This document shows, piece after piece, positions 24,333 through 32,031 of a stretch of 36,908 nt of DNA. The DNA lies in contig CAJUEL010000045.1 of the NCBI GenBank assembly GCA_910585455.1, positions 1-36,908 of the forward strand, read 5' to 3'. A model generated the notes under the pieces. The model made no database searches, was not told the origin of the DNA, and saw only the letters and a list, made by a program, of their open reading frames with translations. The position numbers and the translations under genes were made by a program. Source of the stretch: an uncultured Eisenbergiella sp. GTDB taxonomy: Bacteria > Bacillota > Clostridia > Lachnospirales > Lachnospiraceae. Each line of letters opens with the position of its first letter. Position 1 is the first letter of the stretch.

Positions 24333-25997
24333 ATGAAAAGTGATAACGTGACAAAGGGGGTACAGCAGGCGCCCCACAGAAGCCTGTTTAACGCGCTGGG
24401 CTATACGGAGGAGGAGCGGAACAGACCGCTCATCGGCATTGTCAGCTCCTATAACGAAATTGTGCCCGGCCATATGAATCTGGATAAGATTACGGAAGCG
24501 GTGAAAATGGGCGTCGCCATGGCGGGCGGCACGCCGGTGGTATTTCCGGCGATCGCGGTTTGCGACGGCATCGCGATGGGACATGTGGGCATGAAATATT
24601 CTCTGGTGACGAGGGACTTGATCTGCGACAGCACCGAATGCATGGCGCTGGCCCATCAGTTTGACGGTCTGGTCTGCATACCCAACTGTGATAAAAATGT
24701 GCCCGGCCTTTTGATGGCGGCGGCGCGGGTCAACATTCCGACCATTTTCGTCTCCGGCGGTCCCATGCTGGCAGGACGCGTCAAGGGAGAGAAAAAGAGC
24801 CTTTCCTCCATGTTTGAGGCGGTGGGCTCCGTGGCGGCAGGCACTATGACGATGGAGACGCTTGCCGAATTTGAAGAAAAGGTATGTCCTACCTGTGGTT
24901 CCTGTTCCGGCATGTACACGGCGAATTCCATGAACTGTCTGACAGAAGCGCTGGGCATGGGCTTAAAGGGCAACGGCACGATTCCGGCGGTTTATTCCGA
25001 GCGAATCCGTCTGGCAAAGCATGCGGGCATGCAGATCATGGAGCTTGTGAAAAAGGACATCAGGCCCCGGGATATCATGACCGAAAAGGCCTTCATGAAC
25101 GCGTTGACCGTGGATATGGCGCTGGGCTGCTCCACGAATTCCATGCTGCATCTGCCCGCCATCGCCCATGAAGCGGGCGTGGAGCTGAATATGGAAATTG
25201 CAAACGCCCTGTCCGCAAAGACGCCGAACCTCTGCCATCTTGCGCCGGCAGGTCCCACCTATATGGAGGATTTGAACGAGGCGGGCGGCGTCTATGCGGT
25301 GATGAATGAATTGAATAAGAAGAATCTGCTTCATACGGATTTGATGACCGTGACGGGAAAGACGGTGGGAGAAAATATCGCCGGCTGCATCAATAAAGAT
25401 CCGGAAGTCATCCGCCCTGTGGAAAATCCTTATTCCCAGACCGGCGGCATTGCGGTATTAAAAGGAAATCTGGCTCCCGATACCGGCGTGGTCAAGCGCA
25501 GCGCCGTGGTGCCGGAGATGATGGTGCATGAAGGCCCCGCCCGGGTTTTTGACTGTGAAGAGGATGCCATTGAGGCGATCAAGGGCGGCAAAATCGTTTC
25601 CGGAGATGTGGTGGTGATTCGCTATGAGGGTCCCAAGGGCGGACCGGGCATGCGGGAAATGCTCAATCCTACCTCAGCCATTGCGGGCATGGGGCTGGGC
25701 TCCAGCGTTGCCCTGATCACGGACGGACGTTTTTCCGGCGCATCCAGAGGTGCGTCCATCGGACATGTTTCTCCGGAGGCGGCGGTGGGCGGTCCCATCG
25801 CGCTGGTGGAGGAAGGGGATATCATCAGCATCGATATTCCCAATAACAGTCTGAACGTGAAGATTTCCGATGAGGAAATGCAGCGCAGAAGAGAGAAATG
25901 GCAGCCCAGAGAACCGAAGGTGACGACGGGATATCTGGCCAGATACCGGGAAATGGTCACAAGCGGTAACCGCGGTGCGGTGCTGGAGATTAAATAA
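24333..25997 (+). CDS. ilvD: Dihydroxy-acid dehydratase
   Basis: This 554-residue iron-sulfur enzyme dehydrates 2,3-dihydroxy-isovalerate and its isoleucine-pathway counterpart. Seen motifs are IGIVSSYNEIVPGH, the cluster cysteines in PNCDKNVPG and CPTCGSCSGMYTANSMNC, and the C-terminal GRFSGASRGASIGHVSPEA. ATG 24333 is two bases past the leuB stop with AAGGAG at 24320-24325; the frame extends upstream into leuB but this start matches the family N-terminus. It works just after the acetohydroxyacid stage begun by the adjacent ilvB product; ilvC is not in the window. Confidence 0.97.
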   Translation: MKSDNVTKGVQQAPHRSLFNALGYTEEERNRPLIGIVSSYNEIVPGHMNLDKITEAVKMGVAMAGGTPVVFPAIAVCDGIAMGHVGMKYSLVTRDLICDSTECMALAHQFDGLVCIPNCDKNVPGLLMAAARVNIPTIFVSGGPMLAGRVKGEKKSLSSMFEAVGSVAAGTMTMETLAEFEEKVCPTCGSCSGMYTANSMNCLTEALGMGLKGNGTIPAVYSERIRLAKHAGMQIMELVKKDIRPRDIMTEKAFMNALTVDMALGCSTNSMLHLPAIAHEAGVELNMEIANALSAKTPNLCHLAPAGPTYMEDLNEAGGVYAVMNELNKKNLLHTDLMTVTGKTVGENIAGCINKDPEVIRPVENPYSQTGGIAVLKGNLAPDTGVVKRSAVVPEMMVHEGPARVFDCEEDAIEAIKGGKIVSGDVVVIRYEGPKGGPGMREMLNPTSAIAGMGLGSSVALITDGRFSGASRGASIGHVSPEAAVGGPIALVEEGDIISIDIPNNSLNVKISDEEMQRRREKWQPREPKVTTGYLARYREMVTSGNRGAVLEIK

Positions 25998-26036
25998 ATC
26001 TGAGCGCCCTATGGCGGAATAAGGAGGAAGACACAT

Positions 26037-27716
26037 ATGCAGCTGACAGGTGCGGAAATCATTGTGGAATGTTTAAAGGAACAGGGCGTGGATACCGTAT
26101 TCGGATATCCGGGCGGCACCATTTTAAACGTATACGATGCGCTTTATAAGCACAGCGATGAAATTTTTCATGTTTTGACATCCCATGAGCAGGGCGCTGC
26201 CCATGCGGCGGACGGCTATGCCCGGGCTACGGGAAAGGTGGGCGTCTGTATGGCGACCAGCGGTCCCGGCGCGACCAATCTGGTCACCGGCATCGCCACC
26301 GCCTACATGGACAGCGTGCCGATGGTGGCGATCACGGCGAACGTCAATCTGCCGCTGTTGGGAAAAGACACCTTCCAGGAGGTGGACATTGCGGGCGTGA
26401 CCATGCCCATCACCAAGCATGGCTATATCGTAAAGGATGTGAACATTCTGGCCCAGACGATCCGCAAGGCGTTTGCTATCGCAAAATCCGGCAGACCGGG
26501 TCCCGTGCTCGTGGACGTGACGAAGGATGTGACGGCGAATACCTGCGAATTTGAGCCGATGGAGCCTGCAAAGACAGAGCGCACAAGCAAATATACGCAG
26601 GAGGATATCGGGCAGGCGCTTAAATTGATCCAAAAAGCGCAGAAGCCTTTTATTTATCTGGGCGGCGGCGCGATTCTTTCCGATGCGGCGGATGAGGTGC
26701 GCGCTTTTGCAAAGAAACTGGATGCCCCCGTTTGCGACACACTGATGGGGAAAGGGGCATATGATGGATATGACCCGCTTTATACCGGCATGATCGGCAT
26801 GCATGGGACGAAGGCGTCCAATCTGGGCGTGAGCGAATGTGATCTGCTGGTGGCGCTGGGCGCGCGCTTTTCCGACCGGGTGGTGGGAAACGCGAAGAAG
26901 TTCGCCAGCAACGCCAGGGTGCTCCACATCGACATCGACGCGGCGGAAATCAACAAAAACATCCATGCGGACGTTGCCGTCGTGGGAGATTTAAAACAGG
27001 TTCTTTCGGAGCTGTGTATGCGCATGGAACAGGCGTCCCATCCGGAATGGACTGCCCATATCAGGGAATTGAAGGAAAAGTATCCGCTCAAATATGATCA
27101 GGAAGCGTTGAGCTGTCCCTATGTGATGGAAGAGCTGGACCGCATCACCAAAGGCGAGGCGCTCGTAACCACGGATGTGGGTCAGCATCAGATGTGGGCG
27201 GCGCAGTTTTACCATTATACGAAGCCCCGCACCTTCCTGTCCTCCGGCGGGCTGGGAACCATGGGCTACGGGCTGGGCGCCTGCCTGGGGGCGAAGATGG
27301 GACGACCGGAGAAAATCTGCGTGAACATCGCGGGCGACGGGTGCTTCCGCATGAATATGAACGAATTGGCAACTGCCAGCCGTTACAACATTCCGATCAT
27401 CCAGATCGTTATCAATAATCATGTGCTGGGCATGGTGCGCCAGTGGCAGACCCTGTTTTATGGAGAGCGCTATTCCCAGACAGTTTTGGAGGATGCGGTG
27501 GATTTCTGCAAGGTGGCGGAGGGCCTGGGCTGCATAGCAATCCGCGTGACGAAGAAGGAAGAGGTCGCGCCTGCCATTGAGCGGGCGATCGCGCTGCAGA
27601 AGCCTGTGATGATCGAGTGCGTGATCCCCAAGGATGACAAGGTGTTCCCGATGGTGCCCGCAGGCGCGGCGATCAGCGAAGTGTTTGACGGCGATGATCT
27701 GGCGGCGAAGGGATGA
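26037..27716 (+). CDS. ilvB: Acetolactate synthase large subunit
   Basis: This 559-residue ThDP enzyme condenses pyruvate with pyruvate or 2-oxobutyrate, the first common step of valine and isoleucine synthesis. FGYPGGTILNVYDAL, the catalytic Glu in TSHEQGAAHAADGYAR, and the ThDP/Mg motif GDGCFRMNMNELATA ending in INNHVLG are present. LPLLGKDTFQEVDI and MVRQWQTLFY are typical of AHAS rather than of other ThDP enzymes. AAGGAGGA at 26021-26028 precedes ATG 26037. No regulatory subunit gene (ilvN/ilvH) follows; serC comes next. Confidence 0.96.
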   Translation: MQLTGAEIIVECLKEQGVDTVFGYPGGTILNVYDALYKHSDEIFHVLTSHEQGAAHAADGYARATGKVGVCMATSGPGATNLVTGIATAYMDSVPMVAITANVNLPLLGKDTFQEVDIAGVTMPITKHGYIVKDVNILAQTIRKAFAIAKSGRPGPVLVDVTKDVTANTCEFEPMEPAKTERTSKYTQEDIGQALKLIQKAQKPFIYLGGGAILSDAADEVRAFAKKLDAPVCDTLMGKGAYDGYDPLYTGMIGMHGTKASNLGVSECDLLVALGARFSDRVVGNAKKFASNARVLHIDIDAAEINKNIHADVAVVGDLKQVLSELCMRMEQASHPEWTAHIRELKEKYPLKYDQEALSCPYVMEELDRITKGEALVTTDVGQHQMWAAQFYHYTKPRTFLSSGGLGTMGYGLGACLGAKMGRPEKICVNIAGDGCFRMNMNELATASRYNIPIIQIVINNHVLGMVRQWQTLFYGERYSQTVLEDAVDFCKVAEGLGCIAIRVTKKEEVAPAIERAIALQKPVMIECVIPKDDKVFPMVPAGAAISEVFDGDDLAAKG

Positions 27717-27720
27717 TGAT

Positions 27721-27736
27721 GCCCGCAAAGACGGGC
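27721..27736 (+). repeat. Small hairpin before the serC ribosome site
   Basis: GCCCG (27721-27725) and CGGGC (27732-27736) can pair around a six-base loop, directly abutting the GGGAGG ribosome site of serC (27737-27742). It could modulate serC translation relative to ilvB. Short enough to be chance. Confidence 0.35.
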
Positions 27737-27749
27737 GGGAGGTAGAAGC

Positions 27750-28835
27750 GTGAAAAGAGTTTATAATTTTTCGGCGGGACCGGCAGTCCTGCCGGAGGAG
27801 GTGCTGCGGGAAGCGGCGGAGGAAATGCTGGACTACAAAGGCTGCGGCATGTCCGTGATGGAAATGAGCCATCGTTCCAAAATGTTTGAAACGATCATTC
27901 AGGAGGCGGAGCAGGATCTGCGCGACCTGATGCACATTCCGGACAACTACAGGGTCCTGTTTTTACAGGGCGGCGCGAGCCAGCAGTTTGCCATGATTCC
28001 CATGAACCTGATGAAGAATGGCGTGGCGGATTACATTGTCACGGGGCAGTGGGCGAAAAAGGCGTACAAGGAGGCTTGCCTTTACGGCAGGGCGAAGGCG
28101 GTCGCTTCCTCCGAGGATCAGACCTTTTCCTATATTCCGGATTGCTCGGACCTGCCCATCGATGAGGATGCGGACTACGTTTATATCTGTGAAAATAATA
28201 CGATTTACGGCACGAAGTTCAAAACCCTGCCAAACACGAAGGGAAAGACGCTGGTGTCGGATGTTTCCTCCTGCTTTTTGTCAGAGCCCATTGACGTGAC
28301 CAAATATGGCGTGATCTATGGCGGCGTGCAGAAAAACATCGGACCTGCGGGCGTGGTGATTGTGATCATCCGGGAGGATCTGATCACGGAGGATGTGCTG
28401 CCCGGCACCCCCACCATGCTGCGCTATAAAACCCATGCGGACGCGGATTCCCTCTACAATACGCCGCCGGCATACGGCATTTACATCTGCGGAAAGGTGT
28501 TTAAATGGCTGAAAGCCCAGGGCGGCCTGGAGGCCATGAAGGAATATAACGAAAGAAAAGCGAAAGTTCTCTATGATTTTCTGGATGAAAGCCGGCTCTT
28601 TTGTGGCACGGTCCGGAAAGAGGACCGCTCTTTGATGAACGTTCCCTTCGTGACGGGCGATGCCGATCTGGACGCAAAATTTGTCAAAGAAGCGAAGGCG
28701 GCGGGCTTTGAAAATCTGAAAGGGCATCGCAGCGTGGGCGGCATGCGGGCGAGCATTTACAACGCTATGCCGATCGAGGGCGTGGAAAAGCTGGTGGCGT
28801 TCATGAGAAAATTTGAGGAAGAAAACCTGAAATAA
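27750..28835 (+). CDS. serC: Phosphoserine aminotransferase
   Basis: This 361-residue PLP enzyme transaminates 3-phosphohydroxypyruvate to phosphoserine. The N-terminus YNFSAGPAVLPEEVL, the GGASQQFAMIP phosphate-binding segment, the PLP lysine K195 in GGVQKNIGPAG and the C-terminal HRSVGGMRASIYNAMP are diagnostic. It starts at GTG 27750 after GGGAGG, 33 bases downstream of ilvB, and lies 20 bases before serA, with which it forms the serine pathway. Confidence 0.97.
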   Translation: MKRVYNFSAGPAVLPEEVLREAAEEMLDYKGCGMSVMEMSHRSKMFETIIQEAEQDLRDLMHIPDNYRVLFLQGGASQQFAMIPMNLMKNGVADYIVTGQWAKKAYKEACLYGRAKAVASSEDQTFSYIPDCSDLPIDEDADYVYICENNTIYGTKFKTLPNTKGKTLVSDVSSCFLSEPIDVTKYGVIYGGVQKNIGPAGVVIVIIREDLITEDVLPGTPTMLRYKTHADADSLYNTPPAYGIYICGKVFKWLKAQGGLEAMKEYNERKAKVLYDFLDESRLFCGTVRKEDRSLMNVPFVTGDADLDAKFVKEAKAAGFENLKGHRSVGGMRASIYNAMPIEGVEKLVAFMRKFEEENLK

Positions 28836-28855
28836 TCAGGGCTGGGGAGAAGATT

Positions 28856-30019
28856 ATGTATCGTTATTTGTGTTTAAACCCGATATCCGATGTGGGGCTG
28901 GAAAATTTCACCGCAGAATATGAAAAAACCGACGTGGCGGCGGAAGCGGACGGCATTCTGGTCAGAAGCGCATCCATGCATGAAATGGAGCTGCCCGAAA
29001 ATCTGCTCGCCGTAGCGCGGGCAGGCGCGGGCGTGAACAATATTCCGCTGGATAAGTGCGCCCAAAAGGGCATTGTGGTGTTCAATACCCCCGGCGCGAA
29101 CGCCAACGGCGTCAAGGAGCTGGTGATCGCGGGCATGCTGCTTGCCAGCCGCGATGTGGTGGACGGCATCAACTGGGTGCGGGAAAACCAGGAGGATGAA
29201 AACATCGCGAAGGATGCGGAAAAGGCGAAAAAGAACTTCGCCGGCACGGAAGTGATGGGCAAGAAGCTGGGCATCATCGGTCTGGGCGCGATCGGCGTGA
29301 AGGTCGCAAACGTGGCGCGGCATCTGGGCATGGAGGTATATGGCTATGATCCTTATGTTTCCGTGACTGCCGCCTGGAACTTAAGCCGGGATGTAAAGCA
29401 TGTGCTGGACGTGAACGAAATCTATGAAAAATGCGATTTCATCACGATTCATGTGCCGCTGATGGATGCCACAAAGGGCATGGTCAATGCGGACGCGGTT
29501 TCCCGCATGAAGGACGGCGTGGTGATCTTAAATTTCGCGAGGGATCTTCTGGTGGAGGAGGACGCGGTGCTTGCCGGCATCGAATCCGGAAAAATCAGAA
29601 GGTATGTGTCCGATTTTCCCAATCCGAAGACGGCGGGGAAAAAGGGCTGTATCGTCATCCCCCATCTGGGCGCATCCACAGAGGAATCCGAGGAGAACTG
29701 CGCCGTGATGGCGGTCAAGGAGCTCAAGGACTATCTGGAAAACGGCACGATTTCCCACAGCGTCAATTATCCCGACTGCGATCTGGGAATCTGTACCTCG
29801 GAATCGAGAATCGCGGTTTTCCATAAGAATATCGCGAACATGATCGCAAAATTCACCTCTGTCATGGGCTGGAACAACATCAATATCACCAACATGATCA
29901 ACAAATCAAAGGGTGATGTGGCGTACACGGTGCTGGATCTGGAGGCTTTAGCGAATGAGAGCATCTTAAATCAGCTGCGGACGATCGACGGCGTGTTTCG
30001 GGTGCGGGTGATCAGGTAG
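28856..30019 (+). CDS. serA: D-3-phosphoglycerate dehydrogenase
   Basis: This 387-residue protein oxidises 3-phosphoglycerate with NAD to start serine synthesis. LGIIGLGAIGVKVANVA is the NAD-binding Rossmann turn, R229 in NFARDLL and H270 in PHLGAST match the catalytic Arg and His. The C-terminal 70 residues (from about NNINITNMINKSKG) look like an ACT domain, so serine feedback is plausible. The usual catalytic Glu in D-V-F-x-x-E-P is not apparent: the segment reads SDFPNPKT. ATG 28856 follows GGGGAGA. A terminator follows at 30057. Confidence 0.95.
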   Translation: MYRYLCLNPISDVGLENFTAEYEKTDVAAEADGILVRSASMHEMELPENLLAVARAGAGVNNIPLDKCAQKGIVVFNTPGANANGVKELVIAGMLLASRDVVDGINWVRENQEDENIAKDAEKAKKNFAGTEVMGKKLGIIGLGAIGVKVANVARHLGMEVYGYDPYVSVTAAWNLSRDVKHVLDVNEIYEKCDFITIHVPLMDATKGMVNADAVSRMKDGVVILNFARDLLVEEDAVLAGIESGKIRRYVSDFPNPKTAGKKGCIVIPHLGASTEESEENCAVMAVKELKDYLENGTISHSVNYPDCDLGICTSESRIAVFHKNIANMIAKFTSVMGWNNINITNMINKSKGDVAYTVLDLEALANESILNQLRTIDGVFRVRVIR

Positions 30020-30056
30020 AAGCTGATAATAACAGACGGTTGATAATACAGACGGA

Positions 30057-30093
30057 CGGACCGCTTTGACATGCCGAAGCGGTCCGCCTTTTA
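30057..30093 (+). terminator. Intrinsic terminator of the amino-acid operon
   Basis: CGGACCGCTT (30057-30066) pairs perfectly with AAGCGGTCCG (30077-30086) around a ten-base loop, followed by CCTTTTAT. The T-run is short but the stem is strong. It lies between serA and the convergent small gene. Confidence 0.75.
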
Positions 30094-30150
30094 TATCCCG
30101 GATTTCATATCCGGATTGATGATTCTGTTGAGGGGATGGGCAGGAAGGAA

Positions 30151-30432
30151 TCAGTCAAAGCGGAAAACAGAATCGTTATCCTTTAAGTCCTCCATCGCCT
30201 CCCGCATTTTCCGGTCGCTTTCCACGAAAGCCTCGTTCGCCAGATCCATATAGCGGATGAAAATATCCTCTACGCTGGCATTTTGCTCCTTCGCGATTTC
30301 CTCAAAGACGGGTCTCATTTTATCCAGCTGAATGGAAACCCGGGTTTTCTGGGGATCCAGATCGGGCATGGCATCATTGGCATAGCTGGTGATGCGGTCT
30401 AAAAATTCTCTGTCTTCTTTACTCATAGCCAT
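30151..30432 (-). CDS. Small protein with ribbon-helix-helix-like pattern
   Basis: This 93-residue protein is the only minus-strand gene recognised. I do not know its family. Residues about 31-38 (RVSIQLDK) could be a beta strand followed by two amphipathic helices (MRPVFEEIAKEQNAS and VEDIFIRYMDLANEAF), the order seen in ribbon-helix-helix DNA-binding proteins. The C-terminal third is acidic and helical. ATG 30432 has GAGG eight bases upstream. A strong minus-strand promoter (30516-30544) and a perfect inverted repeat (30453-30493) lie in front, so self-regulation is possible but unproven. Confidence 0.65.
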   Translation of the reverse strand: MAMSKEDREFLDRITSYANDAMPDLDPQKTRVSIQLDKMRPVFEEIAKEQNASVEDIFIRYMDLANEAFVESDRKMREAMEDLKDNDSVFRFD

Positions 30433-30452
30433 ATGAAGTTCCTCTTCTTTCC

Positions 30453-30493
30453 ATTACCGGTTCCGTACGGTTTGGATCATTGCAACCGGTAAT
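30453..30493. repeat. Perfect 10-bp inverted repeat in the leader of the minus-strand gene
   Basis: ATTACCGGTT (30453-30462) and AACCGGTAAT (30484-30493) are exact complements, with centres 31 bases apart, about three helical turns. A palindrome CCGTACGG lies between them. The pair is downstream of the predicted minus-strand start and 20-60 bases before the ATG, so it could be an operator or an RNA hairpin near the ribosome site. Confidence 0.65.
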
Positions 30494-30515
30494 CCATAAT
30501 ATATTTGTCCAGACC

Positions 30516-30544
30516 ATTTTAGCACTTGCGCTTTATGCTGTCAA
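30516..30544 (-). promoter_or_regulatory. Strong minus-strand promoter
   Basis: On the minus strand TTGACA (30544-30539) and TAAAAT (30521-30516) are 17 bases apart, a consensus -35 and near-consensus -10. The start would be near 30509, giving a 77-base leader for the 93-residue protein. Confidence 0.8.
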
Positions 30545-30554
30545 AATGTAAAAT
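30526..30554 (+). promoter_or_regulatory. Possible divergent plus-strand promoter for the DUF1015 gene
   Basis: TTGCGC (30526-30531) and TAAAAT (30549-30554) are 17 bases apart on the plus strand, overlapping the minus-strand promoter. The -35 is poor, so this is tentative. The remaining bases to 30689 hold no recognised gene. Confidence 0.35.
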
Positions 30555-30689
30555 AGAAAGAAAGGTTACTGGGCGTGGAGCGGACAGTGACAAAGAGAGA
30601 TTGAAAGAGAAGGGGTGTTGCTGTTCCTTCATCGGCCGGCGCGAAGCGTGCTGCCGGTTACGGGAGAAACAGCGACAAAGGGATAAGAT

Positions 30690-31910
30690 ATGGCACAGAT
30701 CAGGCCGTTTTATGCGCTGCGGCCCCAAAAGGGCTTTGAGGCAAGGATTGCGGCGCTTCCTTATGATGTTTTGTCATTGGAGGAGGCGCGATGCGAGGTG
30801 GAAAGGGAGCCGCTTTCCTTTCTGGCGATAGACCGCCCGGAGACGATTGCAGGGCAGGGAGAGAATATTTACGAAAAAGCGGGCAGACTGTTACAGGAAC
30901 GAATTGAGGAAGGATACTTTGCAGAGGATGAGCTGCCGGGCTTTTATATTTATGAGCTGACAGCGGGAGGCAGAAGCCAGACCGGAATCGGGGCGCTGAC
31001 ATCGGTGGATGATTATCTGTCGGGGACGATCTGCCGGCATGAGAATACGAGGGCGGACAAGGAAGCGGACAGAGTGCGTCATGTGCAGGCGTGCAGGGCG
31101 CAGACCGGACCGATTTTTCTCGCCTACCGGGAGCGGGAGGAAATCGGCGCGATTGTGCAGGACCATAAGGAAAAGGCAGAGCCGGTTTATGATTTTACGG
31201 CGGCCGACGGGGTGCGGCATCGTCTCTGGTGTGTGCAGGATGTGGAAGAGATCGAGGCGCTTTATGACGCTTTTTTGGAGGTTCCCCGGTTTTATATTGC
31301 GGACGGGCATCACCGTTGCAGTGCGGCCGTAAGCTGCGCGCTGCAAAAGAGAAAGGAAAATCCCGGATATACGGGGGAGGAGCCCTGGAACTTTATTTTG
31401 TCGGTCCTGTTCCCGGATGAGGAGCTTAAAATTCTGGATTATAACCGGGTGGTGAAGGATTTAAACGGTCTGAGCGCAGAGGCGCTTTTGGAGCGTATGG
31501 AAGAAAGCTTTCTGGTGGAAGCGTCCGGGAGGCAGGCGGTTATTCCTGACCGGAAGGGGTGCTTTGGTATGTATGTGCAGGGATGCTGGTACAGGCTTTT
31601 GGCAAAGGAAAAAAATGCGGACCCGGTGGAGGGACTGGATGTATCGGTTTTACAAAATCAGCTGCTTGCCCCCATACTCGGCATCATGGAGCCCCGAACG
31701 GACGGGCGGATTTCCTTTGTGGGAGGAAGCAGGGGACTTGCAGAGCTGGAACAGCTTGCGGATCAGTATGGAGGCGTGGCCTTTTCCATGTATCCCACGG
31801 CTATGGCAGAGCTGTTTGCCGTGGCGGACAAGGGCAGGCTGATGCCGCCCAAGTCCACCTGGTTTGAGCCGAAGCTTCGCAGCGGGCTTTTATTACACCG
31901 TTTTGATTGA
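30690..31910 (+). CDS. DUF1015 family protein
   Basis: This 406-residue protein belongs to DUF1015. The N-terminus IRPFYALRP, ALPYDVLSLEEA, the FLAIDRPE and RHENT segments and the strongly conserved YIADGHHRCSAAV are typical. DUF1015 genes often lie near serC and serA in Clostridia and Thermotogae, as here; the DGHHR motif recalls ParB/SerK-like proteins, some of which are free serine kinases. A link with phosphoserine metabolism is therefore inferred, not shown. AAGGGA precedes ATG 30690. Confidence 0.85.
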   Translation: MAQIRPFYALRPQKGFEARIAALPYDVLSLEEARCEVEREPLSFLAIDRPETIAGQGENIYEKAGRLLQERIEEGYFAEDELPGFYIYELTAGGRSQTGIGALTSVDDYLSGTICRHENTRADKEADRVRHVQACRAQTGPIFLAYREREEIGAIVQDHKEKAEPVYDFTAADGVRHRLWCVQDVEEIEALYDAFLEVPRFYIADGHHRCSAAVSCALQKRKENPGYTGEEPWNFILSVLFPDEELKILDYNRVVKDLNGLSAEALLERMEESFLVEASGRQAVIPDRKGCFGMYVQGCWYRLLAKEKNADPVEGLDVSVLQNQLLAPILGIMEPRTDGRISFVGGSRGLAELEQLADQYGGVAFSMYPTAMAELFAVADKGRLMPPKSTWFEPKLRSGLLLHRFD

Positions 31911-32031
31911 GGCGTAAGCGATAGCTGTGTGGCAGCTTTTATGGAGCATTCATGTACAGGATAGCGGCAGGGGAAGGAACCTGTCCGGCCTGCGCCTGGA
32001 TAGACAGATCAACGACAGGAGGGAATGAAGG

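Noticed and set aside
26124..27935. Long minus-strand frames (280 and 314 codons) opposite ilvB and serC
   Set aside because: His/Arg-rich products without start signals, mirror images of well-conserved plus-strand genes.
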